This document shows positions 34,921-44,217 of a DNA stretch of 64,000 nt, piece after piece. The notes beneath the pieces are model-generated. The model saw only the letters and a list, made by a program, of their open reading frames with translations, did no database searches and was not told the origin of the DNA. Numbering within the stretch: position 1 is the stretch's first letter; every line of letters starts with the position of its first letter. The stretch is from Bin5 sp965200615 (GTDB taxonomy: Bacteria; Chloroflexota; Anaerolineae; Caldilineales; Caldilineaceae), in NCBI GenBank assembly GCA_965200615.1, contig OZ241377.1:4526001-4590000 (forward strand), read 5' to 3'. The position numbers and the translations under genes were made by a program.

Positions 34921-37485
34921 ATGAAAGAGGCCACAGCACGCATCAAGATCAATAAGCTGCTCGAATCGGCGGGATGGCGGTTCTTTGGCAATGGGGACGG
35001 GCCGGCCAACATTCGGCTTGAGGCAAGTGTCACGCTCAAGAAAACGGACCTGGACGGGCTGGGTGAGGACTTTGAGAAGACGAGCAAGGGCTTCGTCGAT
35101 TTCCTTTTGCTTGACAGCAAGGGCTTTCCGCTCATTGTCCTGGAGGCCAAGTCGGAGGACAAGGAGCCGCTGAATGGCAAGGAGCAAGCACGCAAATACG
35201 CGAAATCACTAGGCTGCCGCTTTGTCCTCTTGTCCAACGGCAACCTGCACTACTTCTGGGATTTGGCGCGCGGCAACCCTTACATTATCACCTCTTTCCC
35301 CTCTCCGGATTCTGTTGCCGGCTATCAGAAGGTCACGCCAAACCCGCAGCGCCTGATCGAGGCGCGGGTCGAGGCGGATTACATCGCACTGAGCCAGCGC
35401 CCGAACTATGCCTCGGCGGCGGCCTGGAGGAATGAGGCGGAGCGACCCGGTTTCATCCAGGACAATGGCCTGCGCTTTTTGCGCGACTACCAGCTGAGGG
35501 CCGTTCATTCCCTGCAGCGCTCCGTGAAAGAGGGAAACGACCGCTTCCTGTTTGAAATGGCGACCGGCACGGGCAAGACGCTCACCGCGGCGGCCATCAT
35601 CAAGCTGTTTTTGCGGACAGGCAACGCCAGCCGCGCGCTCTTCCTGGTGGACCGCCTGGAACTTGAGGCGCAGGCAAGGAAGGTCTTCACCGGACTGCTT
35701 TCGGCGGACTTTCAAACGGTCATATATAAAGAACGCCGGGACGAATGGCGTTCTGCCGAGATCGTTGTAAGCACCGTGCAGTCGCTGCTGTTCAACAACA
35801 AGTACCAGTCGCTCCTTTCGCCCACCGACTTTGACCTGGTGATCTCCGACGAGGCGCACCGCTCAATCAGCGGCAACGCCCGTGCGGTGTTTGACTATTT
35901 CGTCGGCTACAAGCTGGGACTGACGGCGACGCCGCGGGACTATCTGAAGAAAGCGGACAGCGCGGGGACCGGTGTCCGGGACCCGAGGGAGATGGAACGC
36001 CGCCTGCTGCTGGACACATACCGGACTTTCGGCTGCGAGAGCGGGCAGCCCACCTTTCGCTATTCGCTGCTGGATGGGGTGCGCGACGGCTTCCTGATCA
36101 ATCCGACCGTGGTGGACGCCCGCACCAATGTGACGACACAATTGCTGTCGGAGAAAGGGCTCATCGTCTCCTTCACCGACGACACCGGCGAGGAGGACGA
36201 CACCAGAGAGGAGCAGGAGCAGACATTCAGGCAGCGCCAGTTCGAAAAGCGGTTCTTCTCCGACGCGACGAACAGGGTCTTTTGTCAGACATTTCTGCAG
36301 CACGGGTTGCGGGACCCTGTGAGCAATGAGTTCGGCAAGTCGATCGTCTTTGCAGTAAGCCAGAATCACGCGGCCAGACTGACGCAAACCCTGAACGAGA
36401 TGGCCGACAGGATGTATCCGGGAAAGTATCAGTCGGATTTTGCCGTGCAGGTGACTTCGCAGATCGCGGAGGCGCAGCAGTTCACCATCAGGTTTGCCAA
36501 CAACAATCTGATGGGAACAGGCAACTTTTTTCCTGAGTACCGCACCAACAAGGCTCGCGTCTGCGTCACAGTCGGCATGATGACGACCGGATATGACTGC
36601 ACCGACATCCTGAATCTGGGACTGTTTCGGCCGATCTTCTCGCCGACCGATTTTGTTCAGATCAAGGGGCGGGGCACGCGCCGGCACAACTTTCTTGACC
36701 AGCTGCGGGATGAGGGTCTTAAGGAGGAGGTAGCCCAGCCGGAGAAGACAAAGTTCAAACTCTTCGACTTTTTCGGTAACTGCGAATACTTTGAAACCGA
36801 GTTCAACTATGATGAGGTTCTCAAGTTGCCGGTTTTCATGGGAGGCGGTGACCCGAACGGGGATGGACCGGTGGGGTCGGTCTTTGATTTTGGCGCTTTC
36901 GAATACATGGGCCGCGACCATCTGTCGACGCTCAAGGAAGAGACGATCGGGCCGGAGGGAATGAAGATCGACAGAATGCTGTTCGAGACGTTCGCGGATA
37001 CGGTGCGGGCGGACGAAACGGTTGTTGAGGCGGTGGAGGCGGGCCAGTGGGACCGGGCGCTCGACTATGTGAATCGTGAGGTCATGGACAAACCGGAGGA
37101 TTATTATACACTGGCCAAGTTGCGCAAGGCCGCGGCTGTGGACCGGCGGCTGACGCTGCGGGAGATATTGGAAAAGGTCTTTGACATTATTCCGCGTTTC
37201 AAATCCAAAGATGAGCTGCTGGAGGAGGAGTTTGCCAAGTTTGTCGCCGACAATCAGCCGGAAGAAGGGAAAGAGGTAAAGGCGATACCTTCAGTCAAAG
37301 CCTACTTCAAAGCATACGCCACCAGCGAAGAGGTTCGGCAGATTATTGCCAGCCGCAGGCTCACCCAACTCGCAACCAACGCTTCGCTTTCTTTGGACGA
37401 TTACGCGCGTGTGCCGAATAAGTACCGCGCTCTTATCCCTGAGTATATCAAGGACTACGTTTCGTTGAATCAGTTTGCTGCGTAG
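34921..37485 (+). CDS. hsdR: Type I restriction endonuclease subunit R
   Basis: An 854-residue HsdR of the EcoEI/EcoAI-like branch. The N-terminal nuclease has GFVDFLLLDSKG (D60) and LIVLEAKSEDK (E75, K77), the PD-(D/E)XK site. The SF2 motor has FEMATGTGKTLTAAA (Walker A, about 215), VISDEAHRSISG (DEAH box), GLTATPRDY, and VTVGMMTTGYDCTDI plus QIKGRGTRRHN (motifs V and VI). The C-terminal domain is of the EcoEI type, involved in contact with the methylase. It would translocate and cut unmodified DNA with the HsdM-HsdS fusion at 38.1-40.6 kb. Confidence 0.93.
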   Translation: MKEATARIKINKLLESAGWRFFGNGDGPANIRLEASVTLKKTDLDGLGEDFEKTSKGFVDFLLLDSKGFPLIVLEAKSEDKEPLNGKEQARKYAKSLGCRFVLLSNGNLHYFWDLARGNPYIITSFPSPDSVAGYQKVTPNPQRLIEARVEADYIALSQRPNYASAAAWRNEAERPGFIQDNGLRFLRDYQLRAVHSLQRSVKEGNDRFLFEMATGTGKTLTAAAIIKLFLRTGNASRALFLVDRLELEAQARKVFTGLLSADFQTVIYKERRDEWRSAEIVVSTVQSLLFNNKYQSLLSPTDFDLVISDEAHRSISGNARAVFDYFVGYKLGLTATPRDYLKKADSAGTGVRDPREMERRLLLDTYRTFGCESGQPTFRYSLLDGVRDGFLINPTVVDARTNVTTQLLSEKGLIVSFTDDTGEEDDTREEQEQTFRQRQFEKRFFSDATNRVFCQTFLQHGLRDPVSNEFGKSIVFAVSQNHAARLTQTLNEMADRMYPGKYQSDFAVQVTSQIAEAQQFTIRFANNNLMGTGNFFPEYRTNKARVCVTVGMMTTGYDCTDILNLGLFRPIFSPTDFVQIKGRGTRRHNFLDQLRDEGLKEEVAQPEKTKFKLFDFFGNCEYFETEFNYDEVLKLPVFMGGGDPNGDGPVGSVFDFGAFEYMGRDHLSTLKEETIGPEGMKIDRMLFETFADTVRADETVVEAVEAGQWDRALDYVNREVMDKPEDYYTLAKLRKAAAVDRRLTLREILEKVFDIIPRFKSKDELLEEEFAKFVADNQPEEGKEVKAIPSVKAYFKAYATSEEVRQIIASRRLTQLATNASLSLDDYARVPNKYRALIPEYIKDYVSLNQFAA

Positions 37486-37495
37486 AAACTGCTTT

Positions 37496-37558
37496 ATCCA
37501 CGAAGAGCACGAAGGTACACCAAGAAAATCTTCGTGGTTCTTTGTGTCCTTCGTGGAT
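37496..37558. repeat. Palindromic repeat R1 upstream of the GxxExxY gene
   Basis: An imperfect inverted repeat whose outer arms read ATCCACGAAGAGCACGAAGG and, inverted, the end TCCTTCGTGGAT. It starts 10 bp after the hsdR stop. It is the same repeat as R2 at 37980-38033 but less perfect, and the reading frame of the GxxExxY gene may start in it. Confidence 0.8.
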
Positions 37559-37954
37559 GAAACTGAGAGATCTGAATTGTCGGAACTGATATTGAAGAAT
37601 GAGGTTTACGCTGTTGTTGGCGCGGCGATTGAGGTGCATCGGGAGCTAGGGCCGGGATTTCTGGAAGCGGTTTATCAGGAAGCAATGCAGGTTGAATTAG
37701 ACGCTAGGGGCGTGCCGTTTGAGGCTGAAAGGCCTATCAGTATTGGATACAAGGGTCAACCTTTGTCCCAGAAGTATTTCGCGGATCTTGTTTGTTTTGA
37801 CCAGATCATTGTCGAACTGAAGGCTCTCAGCCGTCTCTCTGGAGTTGAACAGGCCCAGGTTCTCAACTACCTGAAGGCGACTGGATTCAAGGTCGGGCTT
37901 CTCATCAACTTCGGGAGTCTGGGCAAGCTGGAATGGAAGCGATTTGTCAGATAG
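37553..37954 (+). CDS. GxxExxY family protein (PD-(D/E)XK-like)
   Basis: A 133-residue GxxExxY protein. The name-giving motif is GPGFLEAVYQEA, preceded by VVGAAIEVHREL; YFADLVCFDQIIVELKAL supplies the D...ExK arrangement of a nuclease-like core, and VLNYLKATGFKVGLLINFG is conserved. The function of the family is unknown. The start is uncertain: GTG at 37553 or TTG at 37577; the frame is open further upstream through R1. It lies between hsdR and the hsdM-hsdS fusion, with a palindromic repeat on each side. Confidence 0.82.
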   Translation: MDETERSELSELILKNEVYAVVGAAIEVHRELGPGFLEAVYQEAMQVELDARGVPFEAERPISIGYKGQPLSQKYFADLVCFDQIIVELKALSRLSGVEQAQVLNYLKATGFKVGLLINFGSLGKLEWKRFVR

Positions 37955-37979
37955 CTTGATCTGGCGACGAATACTGTCG

Positions 37980-38033
37980 ATCCACGAAGGACACGAAGGT
38001 TTTTCTTAGTGTAACTTCGTGTCCTTCGTGGAT
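37980..38033. repeat. Palindromic repeat R2 downstream of the GxxExxY gene
   Basis: A perfect 19-bp inverted repeat, ATCCACGAAGGACACGAAG (37980-37998) and its complement (38015-38033), around a 16-nt centre. It ends 20 bp before the hsdM-hsdS start. Both repeats are followed by an (A)AACT/ATTGAGAG sequence, so the similarity extends beyond the palindrome. Confidence 0.88.
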
Positions 38034-38053
38034 AAAATTGAGAGAGGGAAAGT

Positions 38054-40603
38054 ATGCTGGACGTTGAAACGAAACGCCGCATTGACACTGCCCGCGACAT
38101 TCTGGTGGGGAAGGTGCCGGACCCCAAGAGCCAGGTAGAGCAGATCACGATTGCGCTGATCTACAAGTTCATGGACGACATGGACGCTTTGAGCGAGGAG
38201 CTGGGCGGCGAGCGGTCGTTCTTTGCCGGGGAGTTTGGACGATACGGCTGGGCGAAGTTGATGCAGCCGGGCCTTGGGGGGCATGAGACGCTCGGTCTTT
38301 ACGCCGAGGCGATCGAGCGCATGGACCGGAACACGGGCATTCCGCAACTGTTTCGGGATATTTTCAGCAACGCCTTTCTGCCCTATCGCGACCCGGAGAC
38401 GCTGCGGGCCTTTCTGAAGGTGATCGACGGCTTCACCTACGACCATTCGGAGCGGCTGGGAGACGCGTTCGAATACCTGCTGTCGGTGATGGATTCGCAG
38501 GGCGACGCCGGGCAGTTCCGCACGCCGCGGCACATCATTGATTTCATCGTGTCGATCGTGGACCCCAATAAAGAGGATGTCATTCTTGATCCGGCCTGCG
38601 GCACCGGCGGTTTCCTCATCTCCTCGTACAAGCATATTTTGGCCGCCAACACCGATTCCGACGGCAACAGCACGCTGACACCAGACGAACGGGAACGGCT
38701 GGCAAGGAACTTGATGGGCTACGACATTTCGCCGGACATGGTGCGGCTGTCGCTGGTCAATATGTATCTGCACGGGCTTGTCGATCCCCATATCTACGAG
38801 TACGACACTTTGACGAGTGAGGAACGCTGGAACGAGTTCGCGGACGTGATCCTGGCCAACCCACCTTTCATGTCGCCGAAGGGTGGGATCCGGCCGCACA
38901 ACCGGTTTGGCGTCAAATCACGGCGCAGCGAAGTTCTGTTCGTGGACTACATGGCAGAGCATCTGAACGCGGGGGGGAGGGCGGGGATTATCGTGCCGGA
39001 GGGGATCATCTTCCAGAGCCAGAACGCGCGCAAGAAGCTGGTGGAGGAGTGCCTGGTGGCGGTGGTCTCGCTGCCGGCTGGCGTTTTCAATCCTTATTCG
39101 GGCGTCAAGACATCGATCCTGCTGCTGGACAAGACGCTGGCGAGGAGGACGGACAGGATCGCGTTCTTCAAGGTGGAGAACGACGGCTTTGACCTGGGCG
39201 CGCAGCGGCGTCCGACCGACCAAGATGATTTGCCGCAAGTGCTTGGTGAGATTACAGGATATTTGCAGCGATTGCGGTCAACCGAAGCAGGGCGCGACCT
39301 GCGTCTGCCACAGACCGCCTTGGCGGCTGAAAGCGTGGCGGATTATGGGTCGGAATCACCCAAGCTCAGAGATGGGAACATTGTCGATAAGGGGAGAGTT
39401 GCTGCGGATGGGGAGTACAATCTGAGCGGTGAGAGGTACGTTCAATCGCTGTCAAGCAATAGTGAATATCCAATGGTTTCGTTAGGCGAAGTGGCGGATC
39501 TATTAAGAGGTATTACTTTTCGTAAGGCAGAACAATTGAACAGGGCTAGTGATAACTCACTGTCTGTTGCAACAACCAAAGCGGCGCAGGAGTCTGGAAT
39601 CGTTGAGGAGGGGCTTTACCATATCCCTCGCTCACTGTTGAAAGATACTGAAAAGTTGCTGCGCCCCGGAGACATACTCATTTCAACTGCAAACAGTCTT
39701 CGGCTACTCGGCAGGACCACACACGTAAGAGATATAACCTATCCCATCTCATTCGGTGCATTCATGTCAGTGGTCCGGCGACGTTCATGTGTTGACGATA
39801 CATTTCTGTTACATTGCCTTCGGACTGAGTATGCTTACGACTTCTTTCGCAGAAATGCAAATACGACAACAAATATATCTAACCTCAATCACAAGACTCT
39901 TGCGGCATTTCATATCCCCTTGCCGCCGCTGGAAATCCAGAAGGAGATCGTCGCGGAGATTGAAGGCTACCAGAAGGTGATTGACGGGGCGCGGGCTGTT
40001 GTTGAGAACTACCGGCCGCATATTCACGTTGACCCAGAGTGGCCGATGGTAGCGATAGGCGAACTCACGAAACCCGAATATGGCTTTACCGTCAAAGCGG
40101 AAGATCAAGGAGATGTCAGGTTTATTCGAATCACGGACATATCTGAAAACGGAAGACTTCGCTCGGAGGAACCTAAATTTATACAACTGACTGGAAAGGC
40201 CCTTGACTCAATATTGGAAAAAGGGGATGTTCTCGTCGCCCGAACTGGGGCGACTTTCGGAAAAACAATGATTTTTGAGGAAGAATACGCGGCAGTTTTT
40301 GCTTCTTATTTGATTCGACTTCGTTTTCCCGTGGAGAGCGTAGACCCACGATTTTACTGGGCATTTGCTCAAAGTAAAAACTACTGGAATCAGGCGCATA
40401 CTCTGGTAGCGGGTGGAGGACAGCCTCAATTCAATGGCAACGCGCTTAAGCATATCAGTTTTCCTATGCCGCCTCTAGAAACCCAGCGTACAATTGTAGC
40501 CGAAATCGAAGCCGAGCAAGCCCTTGTCAACGCCAACCGCGAACTAATCGAACGCTTCGAGAAGAAGATACAGGATGTTGTTTCTAGGGTGTGGGATAAG
40601 TAG
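38054..40603 (+). CDS. hsdM: Type I RM methylase-specificity fusion (HsdM-HsdS)
   Basis: An 849-residue fusion. Residues 1-460 are an N6-adenine methylase: an HsdM N-terminal helical domain, then DPACGTGG (SAM motif I, 179-186) and ANPPF (NPPF, 269-272). From about 475 an HsdS-like part follows with two target-recognition domains, starting YPMVSLGEVADLLRG and WPMVAIGELTKPEYG, each closed by a helical repeat (LPPLEIQKEIVAEIEGYQ and MPPLETQRTIVAEIEAEQ). So one chain both recognises a bipartite site and methylates it. The TRD part is visibly more AT-rich than its neighbours, as expected for horizontally shuffled specificity sequence. Confidence 0.93.
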   Translation: MLDVETKRRIDTARDILVGKVPDPKSQVEQITIALIYKFMDDMDALSEELGGERSFFAGEFGRYGWAKLMQPGLGGHETLGLYAEAIERMDRNTGIPQLFRDIFSNAFLPYRDPETLRAFLKVIDGFTYDHSERLGDAFEYLLSVMDSQGDAGQFRTPRHIIDFIVSIVDPNKEDVILDPACGTGGFLISSYKHILAANTDSDGNSTLTPDERERLARNLMGYDISPDMVRLSLVNMYLHGLVDPHIYEYDTLTSEERWNEFADVILANPPFMSPKGGIRPHNRFGVKSRRSEVLFVDYMAEHLNAGGRAGIIVPEGIIFQSQNARKKLVEECLVAVVSLPAGVFNPYSGVKTSILLLDKTLARRTDRIAFFKVENDGFDLGAQRRPTDQDDLPQVLGEITGYLQRLRSTEAGRDLRLPQTALAAESVADYGSESPKLRDGNIVDKGRVAADGEYNLSGERYVQSLSSNSEYPMVSLGEVADLLRGITFRKAEQLNRASDNSLSVATTKAAQESGIVEEGLYHIPRSLLKDTEKLLRPGDILISTANSLRLLGRTTHVRDITYPISFGAFMSVVRRRSCVDDTFLLHCLRTEYAYDFFRRNANTTTNISNLNHKTLAAFHIPLPPLEIQKEIVAEIEGYQKVIDGARAVVENYRPHIHVDPEWPMVAIGELTKPEYGFTVKAEDQGDVRFIRITDISENGRLRSEEPKFIQLTGKALDSILEKGDVLVARTGATFGKTMIFEEEYAAVFASYLIRLRFPVESVDPRFYWAFAQSKNYWNQAHTLVAGGGQPQFNGNALKHISFPMPPLETQRTIVAEIEAEQALVNANRELIERFEKKIQDVVSRVWDK

Positions 40604-40636
40604 TGCTGAAGAGAGAAAGCCGCGAGGACTAAGCGG

Positions 40637-40885
40637 TTGACAGCCATAATCGAACGCGAAGGGGACGGATACGTTGCTCTGTTCCCGGAACTGGATATCG
40701 CCAGTCAGGGTGAAACGGTGGCGGAAGCGAGAGCCAATCTGAAAGAGGCACTGAAGTTATTTTTCGAGACTGCTTCTACCACTGAGATTCAGGAACGTTT
40801 GCACAGTGAAGTGTACGTGACTCAGGTGGAGGTCCAGGTTGCCCAGACTGCGCGTGTTGTCAGGCCGCGAAGCCTGTCGTTGTAG
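40637..40885 (+). CDS. HicB family antitoxin-like protein (no HicA seen)
   Basis: An 82-residue protein with the HicB partial RNase-H-like fold: TAIIEREGDGYVALFPELDI, then SQGETVAEARANLKEALKLFF. A TTG start at 40637 fits the family N-terminus. HicB normally neutralises the mRNA interferase HicA, but no HicA-type frame lies on either side, so this is a solitary HicB, possibly with another role. It is directly downstream of the RM fusion and upstream of the acyl-CoA dehydrogenase. Confidence 0.83.
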   Translation: MTAIIEREGDGYVALFPELDIASQGETVAEARANLKEALKLFFETASTTEIQERLHSEVYVTQVEVQVAQTARVVRPRSLSL

Positions 40886-40928
40886 AACCAGCTGATTCAG
40901 ATTTGCCTCAACCATCTGCCCTGCCACA

Positions 40929-42107
40929 ATGTCACCACCCAATGTTGAAATCGATACGAGCGGACGATATTCCGAGCTGCGTCGGGGCGTGCAGGGGTTG
41001 TGTGCTCAGTTTCCGGGGGAGTATTGGCGGCGGCTGGATGGGGAGCGGGCGTATCCGGTTGCGTTTGTGGAGGCGATGACGGAATCGGGGTTTCTGGCGG
41101 CTCTGATTCCGGAAGAGTATGGGGGCGGCGGCGCGACGGTCGCGGAGGCTTCGGTTATTCTGGAGGAGGTGAACCGCAGCGGCGGGAATGCAGGCGTGTG
41201 CCACGCGCAGATGTATGTGATGGGCGCGCTGGCGCGGCATGGATCGGCGGAGCAGAAGGCGCGGTGGCTGCCGCCGCTGGCGGAGGGGAAGCTGCGGCTG
41301 CAGGCGTTCGGGGTGACGGAGCCGACGGCCGGGTCGGATACGACGCGCATCCAGACGCGGGCGGTGCAGGACGGCGATGCGTATGTGATTACGGGACAGA
41401 AGATCTGGACGAGCCGGGCGGAGCATTCGGATCTGATGCTGCTGCTGGCGCGCACAACGCCGCTGGAGGCGGTGAAGAGACGGACGGAGGGGCTGTCACT
41501 TTTTGTGGTGGATTTGCGCGGGGCGGATGAGCGGGCGTTGACGATCCGGCCGCTGGAGACGATGATCAACCATCACACGACGGAGATCTTTTTCGACGGC
41601 CTGCGCGTGCCGGCTGGCAACCGGATCGGCGAGGAGGGGATGGGCTTCAGGTATATCCTGGACGGGATGAACGCCGAGCGGATCCTGATCACGGCCGAGT
41701 CGATAGGGGATGGGGGCTGGTTTATCGAGCGGTCGGTGGCCTATGCGAACGAGCGCGTTGTGTTTGACCGGCCGATCGGGCAGAACCAGGGCGTGCAGTT
41801 TCCGATCGCGCAGGCCTACGCGAACTTGCGGGCGGCCGATCTGATGCGCTGGCAGGCGGCGGCGCTGTTTGACAGCGGGAGCCCCTGCGGCGCGGAGGCG
41901 AACATGGCGAAGATGCTGGCGGCGGACGCGGCGTGGGAGGCGGCGAACGTGTGCCTGCAGACGCACGGCGGCTTTGGCTTTGCGAGGGAACATGATGTAG
42001 AGCGTAAGTTCCGCGAAGCGAAGCTGTACCAGATCGCGCCGGTCTCGAACAACCTCGTGCTGTCTTATCTGGCGCAGCATGTGCTGGGATTGCCGCGATC
42101 TTACTGA
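40929..42107 (+). CDS. Acyl-CoA dehydrogenase
   Basis: A 392-residue flavoprotein that would introduce an alpha-beta double bond in an acyl-CoA. FGVTEPTAGSDT and KIWTSRAEHSDL are the FAD-binding signature regions, and LQTHGGFGFAREHDVERKFR is the C-terminal signature. It starts the second part of the acyl-CoA module and is followed by the CoA transferase after 48 bp. Confidence 0.92.
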   Translation: MSPPNVEIDTSGRYSELRRGVQGLCAQFPGEYWRRLDGERAYPVAFVEAMTESGFLAALIPEEYGGGGATVAEASVILEEVNRSGGNAGVCHAQMYVMGALARHGSAEQKARWLPPLAEGKLRLQAFGVTEPTAGSDTTRIQTRAVQDGDAYVITGQKIWTSRAEHSDLMLLLARTTPLEAVKRRTEGLSLFVVDLRGADERALTIRPLETMINHHTTEIFFDGLRVPAGNRIGEEGMGFRYILDGMNAERILITAESIGDGGWFIERSVAYANERVVFDRPIGQNQGVQFPIAQAYANLRAADLMRWQAAALFDSGSPCGAEANMAKMLAADAAWEAANVCLQTHGGFGFAREHDVERKFREAKLYQIAPVSNNLVLSYLAQHVLGLPRSY

Positions 42108-42155
42108 GTATTGCGTAATGCGTACTGCTTCAACTGGGGAGGATAGGTTTTTCTG

Positions 42156-43334
42156 ATGGCTCTACCACTGTCGCATGTTACTGTGGTTGCGTTGGAGCAG
42201 GCGATTGCGGCACCGCTGGCGACGCGGCATCTGGCCGACCTGGGGGCGCGGGTGATCAAGGTGGAGCGGTCGGGGGGCGGGGACTTTGCGCGGCATTATG
42301 ATGCGGCGGCGCGGGGTCTGTGCAGCCACTTCGCGTGGGCGAATCGCTCGAAGGAATCGATTACGCTGGATTTGAAGACGGCGGGAGGCAAGGAGATTCT
42401 GGACAAGTTGCTGGAACGGGCAGACGTTTTTGTTCAGAACCTGGCGCCGGGAGCGGTGGAGCGGTTGGGCTTCGACGATGAGCGGCTGCGCGGAGACTAT
42501 CCCGACCTGATCGTGTGTCATGTAAGCGGGTACGGCGCGGACGGGCCTTACCATGACAAAAAGGCGTACGATCTGCTTGTTCAGGCGGAGACGGGCGTGG
42601 TCGCGGTGACGGGCAGTGAGGAGGCGGCGGCCAAGAGCGGAATTCCGGTGGCGGATATTGCCGGGGGGATGTACGCGTACAGCAGCATCCTGGCGGCGCT
42701 GCTGCAGCGGGAGCGCGCCGGTGGTGGGTGTGTGCTGCATGTTTCGCTGTTTGACGGGCTGTGCGATTGGATGGGCTTTCCCGCCTACTATGCTTTGGGA
42801 GAGACGCCGCTGCTCCGGACGGGGGCCAGCCACGCGGCGATCGCGCCGTACGGGCCCTATGCGGCGGGCGACGGACGCACGATCCTGTTCTCGATTCAGA
42901 GTCAGCGGGAGTGGGAGCAGTTCTGCGCGGTGGTGCTGGAGAGGCCTGGCTTTGCGAGCGATGCCCGCTTCGCAGACAATACGCGACGTGTGCAGAACAG
43001 GGCGTCGTTGCAGGAAGAGATCGAGTCGGTCTTTGCAGATATGACGGCGAAGCAGGTTGCGGAACGGTTGGAGCGGGGGCAGATCGCGTACGCGGAGCAG
43101 CGGGAGCTGGAGGAGTTCTGGGAGCATCCGCAGCTGGCGGCGCGAGGACGGGTGGCGGAAGTGGCGTCGCCGGTGGGGCCGCTGCCGGCGCTGCTGCCGG
43201 CGACGGTCAATGAGACGTGGCCCCCGCGTTTTGAGGCGATCCCGGCGACGGGTGAGCATACGCGGACGCTGCTGGCGGAGCTGGGATATGGGTCGGAGGC
43301 GATCGCGCGGTTGGAGCGGGACGGCGCGGTGTGA
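42156..43334 (+). CDS. CaiB/BaiF family CoA transferase
   Basis: A 392-residue class III CoA transferase, moving CoA between carboxylic acids in the cytoplasm. Typical elements: HLADLGARVIKVERSGGGDF, FAWANRSKESITLDLK, VSGYGADGPYHDKKAYDLLV with the catalytic Asp region, and LAALLQRERAGGG. Together with the dehydrogenase and MaoC genes it suggests degradation of a dicarboxylic or branched acid, but the substrate is not visible. Confidence 0.92.
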   Translation: MALPLSHVTVVALEQAIAAPLATRHLADLGARVIKVERSGGGDFARHYDAAARGLCSHFAWANRSKESITLDLKTAGGKEILDKLLERADVFVQNLAPGAVERLGFDDERLRGDYPDLIVCHVSGYGADGPYHDKKAYDLLVQAETGVVAVTGSEEAAAKSGIPVADIAGGMYAYSSILAALLQRERAGGGCVLHVSLFDGLCDWMGFPAYYALGETPLLRTGASHAAIAPYGPYAAGDGRTILFSIQSQREWEQFCAVVLERPGFASDARFADNTRRVQNRASLQEEIESVFADMTAKQVAERLERGQIAYAEQRELEEFWEHPQLAARGRVAEVASPVGPLPALLPATVNETWPPRFEAIPATGEHTRTLLAELGYGSEAIARLERDGAV

Positions 43335-43358
43335 GGGATGGAAGTCAAAGGAGAATAA

Positions 43359-43862
43359 ATGTCAACACGGGAGGATGGGCAGGGGCGTTATTTCGAGGAT
43401 TTCAGCGTTGGGGATGTTTTTGAGCACAGGCTGGGTCGCACGGTGCTGGCTGCGGACAATGTCTGGTTTACGCTGCTGACGGTGAATCCGAATCCGATTC
43501 ATTTCGATGCCCACTATGCGAGCCAGACGGAGTGGGGGCGTCCGCTGGTGGATTCGACGTTTACGCTGGCGCTGGTGACGGGGCTGTCGGTGGCGGACAT
43601 TTCGCAGAATGCGGTCAATTTGGGTTGGGACGAGGTGCGGCTGCCGGCGCCGGTGTTTGAGGGCGACACCATCTACGCCCAAAGCGAGGCGCTGCATCTG
43701 CGTCCGTCACAGAGCCGGCCGCATCAGGGGATAGTCACGGTAAAGACCGTTGGGTTCAATCAGGATGGGGTGGTTGTTATCGAGTTCAAGCGCACGCTAC
43801 TTGTCTACAGGCGCGGTCATGGTCCGAAATCTGGTCGACCGGTTGTTCAGGATTCTGCATGA
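43359..43862 (+). CDS. MaoC family dehydratase
   Basis: A 167-residue hot-dog-fold hydratase. YFEDFSVGDVFEHRLGRTV is the N-terminal signature and VNPNPIHFDAHYA carries the catalytic Asp-His pair. It would hydrate the enoyl-CoA made by the dehydrogenase two genes upstream. The ATG has AAGGAG 6 bases upstream, and the gene follows the CoA transferase after 24 bp. Confidence 0.92.
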   Translation: MSTREDGQGRYFEDFSVGDVFEHRLGRTVLAADNVWFTLLTVNPNPIHFDAHYASQTEWGRPLVDSTFTLALVTGLSVADISQNAVNLGWDEVRLPAPVFEGDTIYAQSEALHLRPSQSRPHQGIVTVKTVGFNQDGVVVIEFKRTLLVYRRGHGPKSGRPVVQDSA

Positions 43863-44217
43863 CAGGCAACGGAGGCGGGGGCCGCCAAGGCATCCCGGCA
43901 ACAACAGTTTGTCCTTTATTGATACCGAGTAACTGCTAAAGGTCCTTTCTGTCCGAAAAAGCCTCCCAGGGAGCGTGCTGTGAGAGGCTGAGCCAACTAA
44001 ACTCTCACCCCACCTGCACTCCCCAAGAACGTATGCTAAAATATCCGCGCAGACCAGACCCATGGTCCGTCGCCCTTGCCCACAGGGTCTGCTCACAGGA
44101 CAACCGCCATAACAACGAATTAACGATAGTGATCCAAATCTCTCGGCAAAAAGCGGGCAACTCTTACTAAGCTCTTGGTAATCTCTTGTCCGCCCCGCAA
44201 AGGAAAGACGAACCGCA
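43863..44217. other. Intergenic region before the toxin-antitoxin pair
   Basis: About 355 bases without a gene. There is a possible short hairpin (TGAGAG at 43980-43985 with CTCTCA at 44003-44008) without a U-tract. An AT-rich TATGCTAAAATAT stretch at 44033-44045 might be a -10 region for the antitoxin gene, but no -35 is convincing. Confidence 0.35.
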
